From Rhodococcus_F sp040656415 (lineage in GTDB: Bacteria; Actinomycetota; Actinomycetes; Mycobacteriales; Mycobacteriaceae), in contig NZ_JBFAMC010000001.1 of NCBI RefSeq assembly GCF_040656415.1, positions 992,001-1,056,000 on the forward strand: a DNA stretch of 64,000 bases. The letters run 5' to 3'. The notes under the pieces were generated by a model, which saw nothing but the letters and a program-made list of their open reading frames with translations, made no database searches and was not told where the DNA came from. Position numbers and translations under genes: made by a program. Of this stretch, positions 44,116 to 53,124 are shown piece by piece; position 1 is the first letter of the stretch; the number at the start of each line of letters is the position of its first letter.

Positions 44116-44739
44116 TCATCGGAGCGGTGGCTTTCGATGGTCATCGTTGGTCCCCAGCACGCGATCGAGCAGGTGGTCGACCAGGTCGACCGCCGACTGC
44201 GCCGTGGCGAAACCGGCGAGCATTCCTTGGGCGAGTCCGCCGACGGCCACCGTGACGAGTTCTGCGTCGAGGTCGGGGTCCGCTGACGCTTCGGGGTACT
44301 GGGCTCGCCGGAGTTGGTCGGCCAGGATGGAAACCAACGCGCGGGGTGCCGCCAACGTTTCTTCCGAGGTAATGCCTTGACCTGTGATCGCTGCCATGTT
44401 GAAGACTCCGAGAACGATGGCTTCCTCGCGCCGCGGATCATCGAGTGGAAGCAGTTCATTCAGAAGGGCACTGATGGCCTCGCGAGGCGTGGCGTCATCG
44501 CCGAGCGCGGCCCACCTCTTCATGAATCGAGCACCCGCGTCCTCCATCACCGATCGGTGAGTTGCCAGAAGGAATTCCCTCTTGGTGCCGAAGTAGTACT
44601 GGATCAGCCTCACCGAGATCCCGGCTTCGGCAGCGACGGACTGGAAGGTAACGGCTTCGAGGCCGCCTTCGACGATGACGCGACGTACGGCGCTGGTGAT
44701 CTGCCGCCGCCTCACTTGATGGTCAACCAATCGTGGCAC
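44116..44739 (-). CDS. TetR-family transcriptional regulator
   Basis: A 207-residue repressor. The N-terminal helix-turn-helix (about residues 8-55) includes AVRRVIVEGGLEAVTFQSVAAEAGISVRLIQYYFGTKREFL. The ligand domain ends ATAQSAVDLVDHLLDRVLG. The GTG start 44739 is chosen for its fit to the family N-terminus and the AAGG just upstream. It sits between an MMPL transporter (same strand, downstream) and an alpha/beta hydrolase (divergent); either may be a target. Confidence 0.9.
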   Translation of the reverse strand: MPRLVDHQVRRRQITSAVRRVIVEGGLEAVTFQSVAAEAGISVRLIQYYFGTKREFLLATHRSVMEDAGARFMKRWAALGDDATPREAISALLNELLPLDDPRREEAIVLGVFNMAAITGQGITSEETLAAPRALVSILADQLRRAQYPEASADPDLDAELVTVAVGGLAQGMLAGFATAQSAVDLVDHLLDRVLGTNDDHRKPPLR

Positions 44740-44794
44740 GAGACCTTGTACCTCTCTCGAGCGCCGAACATTTCCGACCTTGATGGTACATCCA

Positions 44795-44810
44795 TATCGT
44801 AATAGTGATA
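44795..44810. promoter_or_regulatory. Candidate operator between the TetR gene and the divergent hydrolase
   Basis: TATCGTAATAGTGATA has TATC/GATA arms around a less symmetric centre and lies about 56 bases from the TetR start and 35 from the hydrolase start. TetR repressors often bind their own divergent promoter. The symmetry is weak. Confidence 0.3.
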
Positions 44811-44844
44811 CGTTCATGCCATAAAACAAGTGAAGGGGTGGCTC

Positions 44845-45771
44845 ATGCCGAAGATCGGGCGATTCAAGAACGACGCATCACGCGAAGCCCACGATCGCGC
44901 GTACCAGGCAATGGAAGCGCTGTGGCCGATTCCGTCGACACAGATGGACGTCCCGACATCGTTCGGGTCCACGCACGTCCGGCGGTCCGGTTCGGGCAAG
45001 GAAACGCCGATCGTCCTGCTGCACTCGGTTGGGGCCAACAGCCTGCAATGGCACTTTGCCGTCGAGGACCTCAGCCGAGACCGGGTTGTCTATGCGTTGG
45101 ACACGATCGGGACCGCGGGCCGGAGCGTGCAGACCGCGCCGCTTGCCGACGAGTCCGACTTCGGTGTCTGGGTTGGTGAAGTGCTGACCGAACTCGGTCT
45201 CGACCGAGTCCATCTGGTCGGCTACTCACACGGCGCTTGGCACGCAGCTCTCGTGGCACTCCACGCCCCCGAGCGGTTGGCGAGCGTGACCCTCATCGAG
45301 CCCGGCGGGGTGTTCGTCAAGAATTCATGGAGAGTGCTGTTCAAGATGATCCGCTTCGGCATGCGTCGGACCGACGAGAACATCCGGAAGATGGGCGAGT
45401 GGCTTTCGCCGGGATACGACCTCCCCGAATCGCAGTTCGCCTGTGCGAAGGAGGCGTTGAACTACCGGATGGGGATCGGCTGGGCGAGGCTTCTCGAGGA
45501 TGCCGAGGTGCAGTCCATCTCGGTCCCGACACTGGTGATCTACGGTGCTGAGACGGTGGTCGCCAACCCGACCCTGGCAGCGGCGCGTATCACCGATCTC
45601 CTCCCGGGGGCGGAAGTGGAGGTCTACCCGGGCACCGGCCACGGCATTCTCGGGCACATTCCTGACCTCTTGCTCCCGAGGATCTCGGCCTTTGCCGAGC
45701 AGCATGACCGCCCGAGTGATTCGAGTGATTCGGTCGCCATTGACCGATCCCCGAGTGAGATGGCAGACTGA
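44845..45771 (+). CDS. Alpha/beta hydrolase
   Basis: A 308-residue hydrolase with VLLHSVGANSLQW (oxyanion region), nucleophile elbow GYSHGAWHAA, acid in VIYGAETVV and His in GTGHGILGHIP. The long N-terminal arm resembles carboxylesterases of the haloalkane dehalogenase/epoxide hydrolase side of the family. ATG 44845 has AAGGGGTGG directly upstream. Divergent from the TetR gene. The dnaE2 LexA box begins six bases after its stop. Confidence 0.87.
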   Translation: MPKIGRFKNDASREAHDRAYQAMEALWPIPSTQMDVPTSFGSTHVRRSGSGKETPIVLLHSVGANSLQWHFAVEDLSRDRVVYALDTIGTAGRSVQTAPLADESDFGVWVGEVLTELGLDRVHLVGYSHGAWHAALVALHAPERLASVTLIEPGGVFVKNSWRVLFKMIRFGMRRTDENIRKMGEWLSPGYDLPESQFACAKEALNYRMGIGWARLLEDAEVQSISVPTLVIYGAETVVANPTLAAARITDLLPGAEVEVYPGTGHGILGHIPDLLLPRISAFAEQHDRPSDSSDSVAIDRSPSEMAD

Positions 45772-45776
45772 CACTA

Positions 45777-45792
45777 TCGAACTCATGTTCGA
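45777..45792. promoter_or_regulatory. LexA (SOS) box upstream of dnaE2
   Basis: TCGAACTCATGTTCGA is a perfect match to the actinobacterial LexA consensus TCGAAC-N4-GTTCGA, 73 bases before the dnaE2 start. It makes dnaE2 a damage-inducible gene with high probability. Confidence 0.92.
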
Positions 45793-45865
45793 ATGATGCG
45801 CCTTCCCCAGTGGCATCTCCAGTGGTCCCTGCACGAAATGTGCTCGCATGAAGAGGTGCAGTCAG

Positions 45866-48800
45866 ATGGGGTGGGGAAACGGTCCGCCGACGTGGTCCGA
45901 GATGGAGCGGGTCCTCTCGGGTAGACCGGGGCGCGTCAGTCCGGAGTCGCTGTATCCGGGCGACGGCGGCGACAGCCCTGCGTGGTCACGCAAGCGCGGG
46001 GAGTATTGGGCGGGCAATCAGGAGCGTGGCAGGTCCGCGGTGCCGTACGCCGAACTGCACGCACATTCGGCGTTCAGTTTCCTCGACGGAGCCTCGCCAC
46101 CGGAGGAGTTGGTGGAGGAGGCTGTCCGGCTCGGCCTCGAGGCCGTTGCGCTCACCGATCACGACGGGTTCTACGGTGTGGTCCGGTTCGCGGAAGCGGC
46201 GAAGGAACTGGGTATGCGCACCGTATTCGGTTCCGAACTGACCTTGGAGGACGGGCACCTGTTGGTGTTGGCCCGGGGCCAGGAAGGGTATCGACGGCTT
46301 TCCCGGGAGATCGCGGCGGCGCATCTCGCGGGTGGGGAGAAGGGCAAGCTTCGCTATGACGTCGACCAGCTCGCCGAGGCTGCGGGAGGGCACTGGCAGA
46401 TCCTGACCGGCTGCAGGAAAGGCCATGTGCGTCAGGCGCTCGCCGAGGGTGGCCCGGAAGCTGCGGCCGTCCGGTTGCGTGAGCTGATCGACAGATTCGG
46501 GGCCGATCGGGTCGCGGTGGAACTTACCAATCACGGCGTCCCGGAGGACGCCGAGCGCAACGCTTGCCTCGCCGAACTCGCGTACCGGCACGGACTTCGG
46601 ACCGTAGCCTCCACTGCGGCACATTTCGCCGGACCTCCGCGCCGTAGGCTGGCCATGGCGATGGCCGCCGTCCGCGCGCGAGAGAGTCTGGACGACGCGA
46701 CCGGACACTTGCCGCCGGCCGGTGGAGAGCACCTGCGGTCCGGCGAGGAGATGGCGCATCTTTTCGCGGCATATCCGGAAGTTGTCAGTGGTGCGGCGGA
46801 GATCGGGCTGGAATGCGCGTTCGACCTGCGGCTCATCGCGCCGCAGCTACCACCGTTCGACGTCCCCGACGGGCACACCGAGGCCAGTTGGCTACGTCAG
46901 CTCACGATGGACGGGGCTCGCCACAGGTACGGTGCACCGGCCGGCAGGCCGGAAGCGTACCGGCAGCTCGAGCACGAATTGAACATCATCACCGAGCTCG
47001 ATTTCCCGGGCTACTTCCTGGTGGTCCATGACATCGTTTCGTTCTGCAAGAACAACGACATACTTTGTCAGGGAAGAGGTTCGGCCGCCAACTCCGCCGT
47101 CTGCTATGCCATCGGCATCACCAATGTGGATCCCGTGCGCAACAAACTGCTGTTCGAACGCTTCCTCTCGCCCGAACGTGACGGTCCACCGGACATCGAT
47201 GTCGACATCGAATCGGATCGTCGAGAAGAGGCCATCCAGCACGTCTACGCCAAGTACGGACGTGGATACGCGGCGCAGGTGGCGAACGTCATCACCTACC
47301 GAGGAAGGTCGGCGGTGCGGGACATGGCGCGGGCGCTGGGGTTTTCCCAGGGCCAACAGGATGCGTGGAGTAAACGGATCAGCCGTTGGGGCAACAGCCT
47401 GGCGAGCGAAGCGACGGGGGGTGTCAACACTGCGGGCGAAGCGGCGGTCGACTCCGATGTTCCGCCCGCGGTCCTCGAACTGGCGTCCCAGATCGAAGGG
47501 TATCCGCGGCACCTCGGCATCCATTCCGGGGGAATGGTGATCTGCGACCGGCCGATCGCCGACGTCTGCCCGGTGGAGTGGGCACGCATGGAGAATCGGA
47601 GCGTCCTGCAGTGGGACAAGGACGATTGCGCGGCAGTGGGTTTGGTGAAGTTCGACATGCTGGGACTCGGCATGCTTTCGGCCCTGCACTACATGATCGA
47701 CCTGGTGGCCGAGCACAAAGGGATCACGGTGGATCTGGCGCAGTTGGACTTGTCGGAGGAGGCCGTCTACGAGATGCTGCAGCGGGCGGATTCGGTCGGG
47801 GTGTTCCAGGTGGAGTCGCGGGCGCAGATGGCCACCCTACCGAGGTTGAAGCCGCGGAACTTCTACGATCTGGTGGTGGAGGTGGCGCTCATCCGACCCG
47901 GCCCGATCCAGGGTGGTTCGGTGCACCCGTACATCCGCCGTCGCAACAAGCTCGAGCCGGTGGCCTACGATCATCCGTCACTGGAGAAGGCGTTGAAGCG
48001 GACCCTTGGTGTGCCGCTGTTCCAGGAGCAATTGATGCAGATGGCCGTCGATGTCGCGGGTTTCAGTCCCGCCGAGGCCGACCGACTCCGCCGCGCCATG
48101 GGGTCCAAGCGTTCACCGGAGAAGATGGAGCAGTTGAAGGGACGGCTCTATCAGGGCATGCGTGACCTGCACGGGATCGATGGGGAAGTGGCCGACCGGA
48201 TCTACGAGAAGCTGTATGCGTTTGCGAATTTCGGTTTCCCCGAGAGTCATTCGCAGAGTTTCGCGGCATTGGTGTTCTATTCCGCTTGGTTCAAGTTGCA
48301 CCATCCTGCAGCGTTCTGTGCTGGACTGCTGCGGGCACAACCGATGGGGTTCTATTCGCCGCAGTCGCTGGTGGCCGATGCCCGCAGGCACGGGGTGCGG
48401 GTCCACGGCGTCGACGTCAATGCCAGCCTCGCGTACGCCACCATCGAAGCCGGGGGCACGGAAGTGCGTCTCGGGCTGGGGGAAGTGCGACATATTGGTA
48501 CCTCGCTGGCCGAGCGGATCGTCGAATCCCGCGGCGAAGGGGGGCCGTTCACATCGTTCCTCGATCTCACCGGCAGGGTGGAACTGTCTACGGCACAGGC
48601 AGAATCGTTGGCTACCGCGGGGGCTCTCGACTGTTTCGGTATCTCGCGGAGGGAGGCGCTGTGGGCGGCGGGGGCCGCTGCGGGGGAGCGCCGCGACCGG
48701 TTGCCGGGTATCGGCGCGTCCACCCACGCGCCGACCCTGCCGGGCATGAGTGATCTCGAACTGGCTGCAGCAGACGTGTGGGCCACCGGAGTTTCCCCGG

Positions 48801-49159
48801 ACACCTATCCCACCGAATTTCTGCGCCCGCAACTCGATGCACTCGGAGTGGTTACGGCTGCGGGATTGTTGCAGGTGCCCGATGGCGACCGGGTGTTGGT
48901 GGGTGGGGCGGTGACGCACCGGCAGCGTCCTGCAACGGCGGCGGGTGTCACATTCATCAATCTCGAGGACGAGACCGGGATGGTCAACGTGGTGTGCTCG
49001 GTGGGGCTTTGGGCCCGGTACCGCAAACTCGCCGGAACAGCGCCCGCACTGCTTGTCCGTGGCGTGGTGCAGAACGCGGAGGGTGCGGTGACGGTGGTGG
49101 CGGATCGACTGCAGCTGATGGATTTGAGGGTGTCCGCCAAATCCCGGGACTTCCGGTGA
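45866..49159 (+). CDS. dnaE2: Error-prone DNA polymerase III alpha subunit DnaE2
   Basis: A 1097-residue C-family polymerase. The PHP domain starts at about residue 61 (YAELHAHSAFSFLDGA). The palm carries the catalytic aspartates in PDIDVDIES (D443, D445). A helix-hairpin-helix region and a C-terminal OB-fold (FINLEDETGMVNVVCS) follow. Length and the N-terminal MGWGNGPP-type start separate DnaE2 from replicative DnaE1. It does translesion synthesis together with ImuA' and ImuB, encoded about 11 kb upstream. ATG 45866 is preferred; the frame also opens at 45848. Confidence 0.95.
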   Translation: MGWGNGPPTWSEMERVLSGRPGRVSPESLYPGDGGDSPAWSRKRGEYWAGNQERGRSAVPYAELHAHSAFSFLDGASPPEELVEEAVRLGLEAVALTDHDGFYGVVRFAEAAKELGMRTVFGSELTLEDGHLLVLARGQEGYRRLSREIAAAHLAGGEKGKLRYDVDQLAEAAGGHWQILTGCRKGHVRQALAEGGPEAAAVRLRELIDRFGADRVAVELTNHGVPEDAERNACLAELAYRHGLRTVASTAAHFAGPPRRRLAMAMAAVRARESLDDATGHLPPAGGEHLRSGEEMAHLFAAYPEVVSGAAEIGLECAFDLRLIAPQLPPFDVPDGHTEASWLRQLTMDGARHRYGAPAGRPEAYRQLEHELNIITELDFPGYFLVVHDIVSFCKNNDILCQGRGSAANSAVCYAIGITNVDPVRNKLLFERFLSPERDGPPDIDVDIESDRREEAIQHVYAKYGRGYAAQVANVITYRGRSAVRDMARALGFSQGQQDAWSKRISRWGNSLASEATGGVNTAGEAAVDSDVPPAVLELASQIEGYPRHLGIHSGGMVICDRPIADVCPVEWARMENRSVLQWDKDDCAAVGLVKFDMLGLGMLSALHYMIDLVAEHKGITVDLAQLDLSEEAVYEMLQRADSVGVFQVESRAQMATLPRLKPRNFYDLVVEVALIRPGPIQGGSVHPYIRRRNKLEPVAYDHPSLEKALKRTLGVPLFQEQLMQMAVDVAGFSPAEADRLRRAMGSKRSPEKMEQLKGRLYQGMRDLHGIDGEVADRIYEKLYAFANFGFPESHSQSFAALVFYSAWFKLHHPAAFCAGLLRAQPMGFYSPQSLVADARRHGVRVHGVDVNASLAYATIEAGGTEVRLGLGEVRHIGTSLAERIVESRGEGGPFTSFLDLTGRVELSTAQAESLATAGALDCFGISRREALWAAGAAAGERRDRLPGIGASTHAPTLPGMSDLELAAADVWATGVSPDTYPTEFLRPQLDALGVVTAAGLLQVPDGDRVLVGGAVTHRQRPATAAGVTFINLEDETGMVNVVCSVGLWARYRKLAGTAPALLVRGVVQNAEGAVTVVADRLQLMDLRVSAKSRDFR

Positions 49160-49181
49160 GCCCGCACCCTAGCATTCGGGC

Positions 49182-50081
49182 ATGAAAAGACACTTCCTGT
49201 CGGTGATCGTGATTGCCGCGCTGTTTCTTGCCGGGTGCGGCGGTTCCGGCAGCGACTCTGTCCAAGAGACTCCCGCACATGCTCCGGGGGACACCAGTTC
49301 GTTGCAGATCGAAGGGGCGCAGCAGCCGTCGGCGAGAGATCAGGCGCCAGCCGAACGTAGGGAGACGGTAACCGGCCAGGTGGCGATCACCGCGGACGAC
49401 CCCTTGGACGTCGGTCGGCAGATCGTCGACAAGGTAGATTCACTCGGCGGACGAGTTGATCAGATCACCGAACAACCGGGCTCCGACGATCAGGACCCGA
49501 GCAGTTCCATGACCGTTCGTGTGCCCGCCGATGATCTCGATACGGTGCTCGATGACCTGCGAGAGCTGGGCACGGTCACCAGCATCAGTGTCACCAGGAG
49601 TGACGTCACGATGCAGTCGCAGGATCTCGACGCCAGGATCGCGGCTCTCACCGAATCGGTCTCACGGCTACAGGAGCTCATCACGTCGGCGACGAGCACG
49701 GCGGACCTGATCGAGGCAGAGAAGGCGCTGTCGGACCGTCAGGGTGAACTCGACAGCCTCACCGCTCAGCAGCGGTTACTGAACGAACAGGTTGAACTGG
49801 CCACGATCTGGATCGACGTCACCACGGAGGACGCCGACCGGCCAGGACCCGGCCCCGACAACTTCTGGGAAGGTGTCGTCGCGGGATGGCACGCTCTGCT
49901 GTCCGCGATAGCAGGTGGCATCGTCATCGTCGGCATACTCGTTCCGTGGTTCGGCGTGGTGTTGGTCATCGCGTTGCTGGTCTACGGCGCGTACCGTCTG
50001 CGCCGGAAGTTCAAGAGGGCGCCCGGCCCGGTGTCGGGCGAGGTACCGGAACCGGAACGAGATGAGGCGGACACTCAATGA
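49182..50081 (+). CDS. DUF4349 lipoprotein with C-terminal membrane segment
   Basis: A 299-residue lipoprotein: signal sequence with lipobox LAGC (Cys at about 19), an alpha/beta domain with a long coiled-coil hairpin (DLDARIAALTESVSRLQ to LDSLTAQQRLLNEQ, about 145-205), then a hydrophobic hairpin (about 228-272) and a basic cytosolic tail. This is the DUF4349 layout; function unknown. The stop overlaps the rhodanese start by four bases, so the two are co-translated. Confidence 0.87.
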   Translation: MKRHFLSVIVIAALFLAGCGGSGSDSVQETPAHAPGDTSSLQIEGAQQPSARDQAPAERRETVTGQVAITADDPLDVGRQIVDKVDSLGGRVDQITEQPGSDDQDPSSSMTVRVPADDLDTVLDDLRELGTVTSISVTRSDVTMQSQDLDARIAALTESVSRLQELITSATSTADLIEAEKALSDRQGELDSLTAQQRLLNEQVELATIWIDVTTEDADRPGPGPDNFWEGVVAGWHALLSAIAGGIVIVGILVPWFGVVLVIALLVYGAYRLRRKFKRAPGPVSGEVPEPERDEADTQ

Positions 50082-50386
50082 CCGAAGTCGACCTGTTGAC
50101 TCTGGAAGATGCACTGGCTGAAGGGGCCCCAGTCATCGATGTCCGTGAGGCAGACGAGTACGCGCAGGTAAGGGTGCCCGGTGTCACACTCATTCCACTC
50201 AGCGAATTCGTCGAGCGCGTCGGAGAGGTTCCGGATGCAGAGATCGTCTATGTGATCTGCGCGGTCGGCGGGCGCAGCCTGCAGGCCGCCAAATACCTGA
50301 GTGCGCGCGGGATCAACGCTGTGTCGGTCGCTGGGGGGACGTCTGCGTGGTCACAGTCCGGACGTCCGGTCGAGATGGGCGCCTAA
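50078..50386 (+). CDS. Single-domain rhodanese sulfurtransferase
   Basis: A 102-residue rhodanese domain (DVREADEYAQVRVPG and the active loop ICAVGGRS with Cys61). It can carry persulfide sulfur, probably in the cytosol, as there is no signal peptide. The ATG overlaps the stop of the DUF4349 lipoprotein gene (ATGA), an unexpected coupling with an exported protein. It ends 12 bases from the convergent TDT transporter gene. Confidence 0.9.
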   Translation: MTEVDLLTLEDALAEGAPVIDVREADEYAQVRVPGVTLIPLSEFVERVGEVPDAEIVYVICAVGGRSLQAAKYLSARGINAVSVAGGTSAWSQSGRPVEMGA

Positions 50387-50398
50387 TACGTCGGGGTC

Positions 50399-51484
50399 TC
50401 ACGTACCGTCAGCCAATCGTGCTGTGCGCGTGGGCCGCAGGGTCTCCCTGGAGAATGCGCTCACCATCAGTCGAGCGCCGTGCCGTAACGTGTGAAACGT
50501 CACCGTGCCCCAAATCAGGAGTAGCGCGCACCACAGGATCACGCCTGCCCGCACGATCATGGCCGAATCCAGTGAATCTCCGAGGGAGTTCGCGCCCAAC
50601 GCACATGTGCCGACGGGAAACGTGAAGCTCCACCAACTGGGGGTGAAGCTCAATCCACGGCAAAATGCCTTGGCGGTCACTGTGAAGACGATCCCGAGAC
50701 CGATCACGCCGAGCGCCCCTGTTGCGGTCCCGTAGACCACCCCCACAGTGTGTAGCCAGGTCAGTCCGGAGGCCGCACCGAGCAGGTTGATCGCCGCTAT
50801 CGATTGTCCGATCACGCCGAGCGGGATCCAAACGGTGGGCAGGAGCGGGGCAGCGGGAAGCCCGTTGTCTACCAGGTGTCGGCCGACAACGACGGCGACG
50901 AACACGGCAGCGGTCAAGGCAAGCGCGAATAGTGTGTAGCAGGTCACCAGCATCGCGATTTGTGGTGCGCCTTCAGAAAGCTGCCTGACGAGTGAGGCGC
51001 CGCCGGCGGCTGAGACCATTGGAGGTACGACGGGCAGCAGCCAGGATGGCACGGGCGTCACCCGATGTCGGCGCGTCAGCCGGTGCACCATCACGAAATA
51101 GGTGACGAGTCCGATGATCGTGCCGATGGTCCAGAGAATCGCCGAAGTGGTAACGGCGACGTTGCCGAGAAGTGTGTGACCCGCCGAGCCTGCGCCTGTG
51201 CCGACCGTCAACACCGCCATCGACACCGCGCCGTAGAACGGAAACATCGTGTGGCTGCGGACATCCTCGAGTGCATCTTCTCGACGGCGCGCCCAATGAC
51301 GCGCCAGCGCCAGCGTCAGCCCGATCAGCAGTGCCACGGCGAGAAGCCAGAAAATCTCCGACGCGATCCTGGCCAAGAAGACTTCGGCGGGCAACGCAGC
51401 GGCGACTACAGCGACAACGCCCGTACCCATCACTGTCGCGTACCAATTGGGGGTCATAGCGAGAGCCTGCCGAGCGATCGTCAC
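50399..51484 (-). CDS. TDT-family (TehA/SLAC1-like) transporter
   Basis: A 361-residue protein with about ten hydrophobic helices, beginning MTPNWYATVMGTGVVA after a short leader, the usual TehA/SLAC1 opening. The family includes anion channels, C4-dicarboxylate carriers and sulfite exporters; which applies here is unclear. GTG 51484 is taken as start, with ATG 51421 as alternative. It is divergent to a LysR gene, the classic arrangement for a LysR-controlled transporter. Confidence 0.85.
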   Translation of the reverse strand: MTIARQALAMTPNWYATVMGTGVVAVVAAALPAEVFLARIASEIFWLLAVALLIGLTLALARHWARRREDALEDVRSHTMFPFYGAVSMAVLTVGTGAGSAGHTLLGNVAVTTSAILWTIGTIIGLVTYFVMVHRLTRRHRVTPVPSWLLPVVPPMVSAAGGASLVRQLSEGAPQIAMLVTCYTLFALALTAAVFVAVVVGRHLVDNGLPAAPLLPTVWIPLGVIGQSIAAINLLGAASGLTWLHTVGVVYGTATGALGVIGLGIVFTVTAKAFCRGLSFTPSWWSFTFPVGTCALGANSLGDSLDSAMIVRAGVILWCALLLIWGTVTFHTLRHGARLMVSAFSRETLRPTRTARLADGT

Positions 51485-51546
51485 GCCCGGTAGAAGCCTT
51501 GTGCTTGGATGCCCACACATCCGGTTTGTGGGACTAGCCTAGCGGT

Positions 51547-52470
51547 GTGCCGCTCTCTCCTCGAGTACCCGAACTCAGCGCCCTCGACATCCTGCTGTCC
51601 GTCGAGCGGCTGGGAAGCATGGGTGCTGCCGGCCGCGAACACGGTCTCAGTCAGCAAGCGGTGAGCGCGCGAGTGCGTTCTGCTGAGCGTCAGTTCGGAA
51701 TCAAGGTTTTCAACCGGAGCACCGGCGGGGTGCGGCCCACAGCGGAGGGCGCCCTCATCCTCGAATGGGCGAGTCATGTCCTTGCGACCGCGCAGGAGTT
51801 GGCGTCTGGAGTTGCGGCAATACGCGGCGAGCGGAGGGCCGGACTGACCGTGGCCGCGAGCATGACGATCGCCGAGTACCTTGTCCCCGGTTGGACTGTC
51901 GCCATGCGGCACAAGTACCCGAACGTGGTGACGAATGTGCGCCTGCTCAATTCGTCCGATGTGATCGCCCGCGTGTTGTCAGGTGAGTCGGATCTCGGTT
52001 TCATCGAGGGCCCGGACATTCCGATGGGACTGCAATCACTCGAGATCGGCCGCGACCATCTGGTCGTGGTCGTTCCACCGGAGCACGAATGGGCCCGCAG
52101 GTCACCGATTTCCCAGACAGAACTGGCTGCAACGCCGATGATCCAGCGAGAATCCGGTTCTGGGACACGCACAACGCTCGAGAATGCGGTGCCGCACTGC
52201 GTCCCGCCGTTGCTGGAGTTGACGTCCTGTACGGCGGTGAAGGCGGCAGTGGTGGCTGGCAACGCTCCCGCAGTGCTGTCTTCACTGGCGGTGGCTGCTG
52301 ATCTGACTGATGGTCGGCTTGCCTCGGTTCAGGTGGAGGGGCTGACGCTTCCGCGCCGCCTGTCGGCTGTTTGGGATCCGGTGCGCGGGGTGCGCGGAGC
52401 GGCTCGTGACTTCCTCGATATCGCCCTCGGTGCGGCGGCGCACAAGTCCCCGGAGTCGGTCCCCAGCTGA
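51547..52470 (+). CDS. LysR-family transcriptional regulator
   Basis: A 307-residue LysR regulator: N-terminal winged helix (ALDILLSVERLGSMGAAGREHGLSQQAVSARVR segment, about residues 12-45) and a periplasmic-binding-protein-like effector domain from about 95 on. GTG start. It is divergent to the TDT transporter with 62 bases between the starts, so it probably controls that gene. It ends three bases from the convergent trmL stop. Confidence 0.9.
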   Translation: MPLSPRVPELSALDILLSVERLGSMGAAGREHGLSQQAVSARVRSAERQFGIKVFNRSTGGVRPTAEGALILEWASHVLATAQELASGVAAIRGERRAGLTVAASMTIAEYLVPGWTVAMRHKYPNVVTNVRLLNSSDVIARVLSGESDLGFIEGPDIPMGLQSLEIGRDHLVVVVPPEHEWARRSPISQTELAATPMIQRESGSGTRTTLENAVPHCVPPLLELTSCTAVKAAVVAGNAPAVLSSLAVAADLTDGRLASVQVEGLTLPRRLSAVWDPVRGVRGAARDFLDIALGAAAHKSPESVPS

Positions 52471-52473
52471 GCG

Positions 52474-52941
52474 CTACCTTGCGGCACCCTGGAACCCGTG
52501 TTGGCGCCACGCCTCGTAGGTCACCAGTGCTGCAGCGTTCGACAGGTTCAGTGAGCGCCGACCGGGCAGCATGGGTATGCGAAGTCGCTGCGTCACACGG
52601 GGGTCGGCCAATACATTTTCGGACAGACCGGTTGGTTCCGGCCCGAAGAGCAGCACGTCCCCGGGTTCGTAGGCGATGTCGGCATATGACACGGTGGCGT
52701 GCGCCGTGAAGGCATATACGCGGGCGGGTTCGAGTGCTGCCCACGCGTCCGCGAGGTTCTCGTGCACCGTTACAGAGGCCAGGTCGTGGTAGTCCAGCCC
52801 GGCGCGTCTGAGTCTCGGCTCGGACAGGTCGAAGCCGAGCGGTCCCACCAGGTGCAACTCGCAGCCGGTGCCTGCCACCATGCGGATCGCGTTTCCGGTG
52901 TTTGCCGGGATGCGGGGTTCGTGGAACATCACCTTGAACAC
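52474..52941 (-). CDS. trmL: tRNA (cytidine(34)-2'-O)-methyltransferase TrmL-like (SPOUT)
   Basis: A 155-residue SPOUT methyltransferase with the family N-terminus VMFHEPRIPANTGNAIR and the C-terminal knot motifs LLFGPEPTGLS and IPMLPGRRSLNLSNAAALVTYEA. Length and motifs fit TrmL, which methylates the wobble base of tRNA-Leu; the M. tuberculosis counterpart is Rv3366. The GTG at 52941 gives the expected N-terminus; GTG 52932 and ATG 52929 are alternatives. Confidence 0.92.
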   Translation of the reverse strand: MFKVMFHEPRIPANTGNAIRMVAGTGCELHLVGPLGFDLSEPRLRRAGLDYHDLASVTVHENLADAWAALEPARVYAFTAHATVSYADIAYEPGDVLLFGPEPTGLSENVLADPRVTQRLRIPMLPGRRSLNLSNAAALVTYEAWRQHGFQGAAR

Positions 52942-53124
52942 AACGAACTGTAACAAACCGGGCAGGACAGGACTGCTGGAGAACCGCCGTTTTCTTGCAC
53001 GTCCACCTATCGATTCCCTTTGCCGGCACAACCGCGGCTCGAAACGCCGGGGACAGATCAAAGGCTCATGAGTCTTGCGGCCCACGCTATGGGCAGGAAG
53101 GCTTGATGGGAGGAGGCGAAGTAG

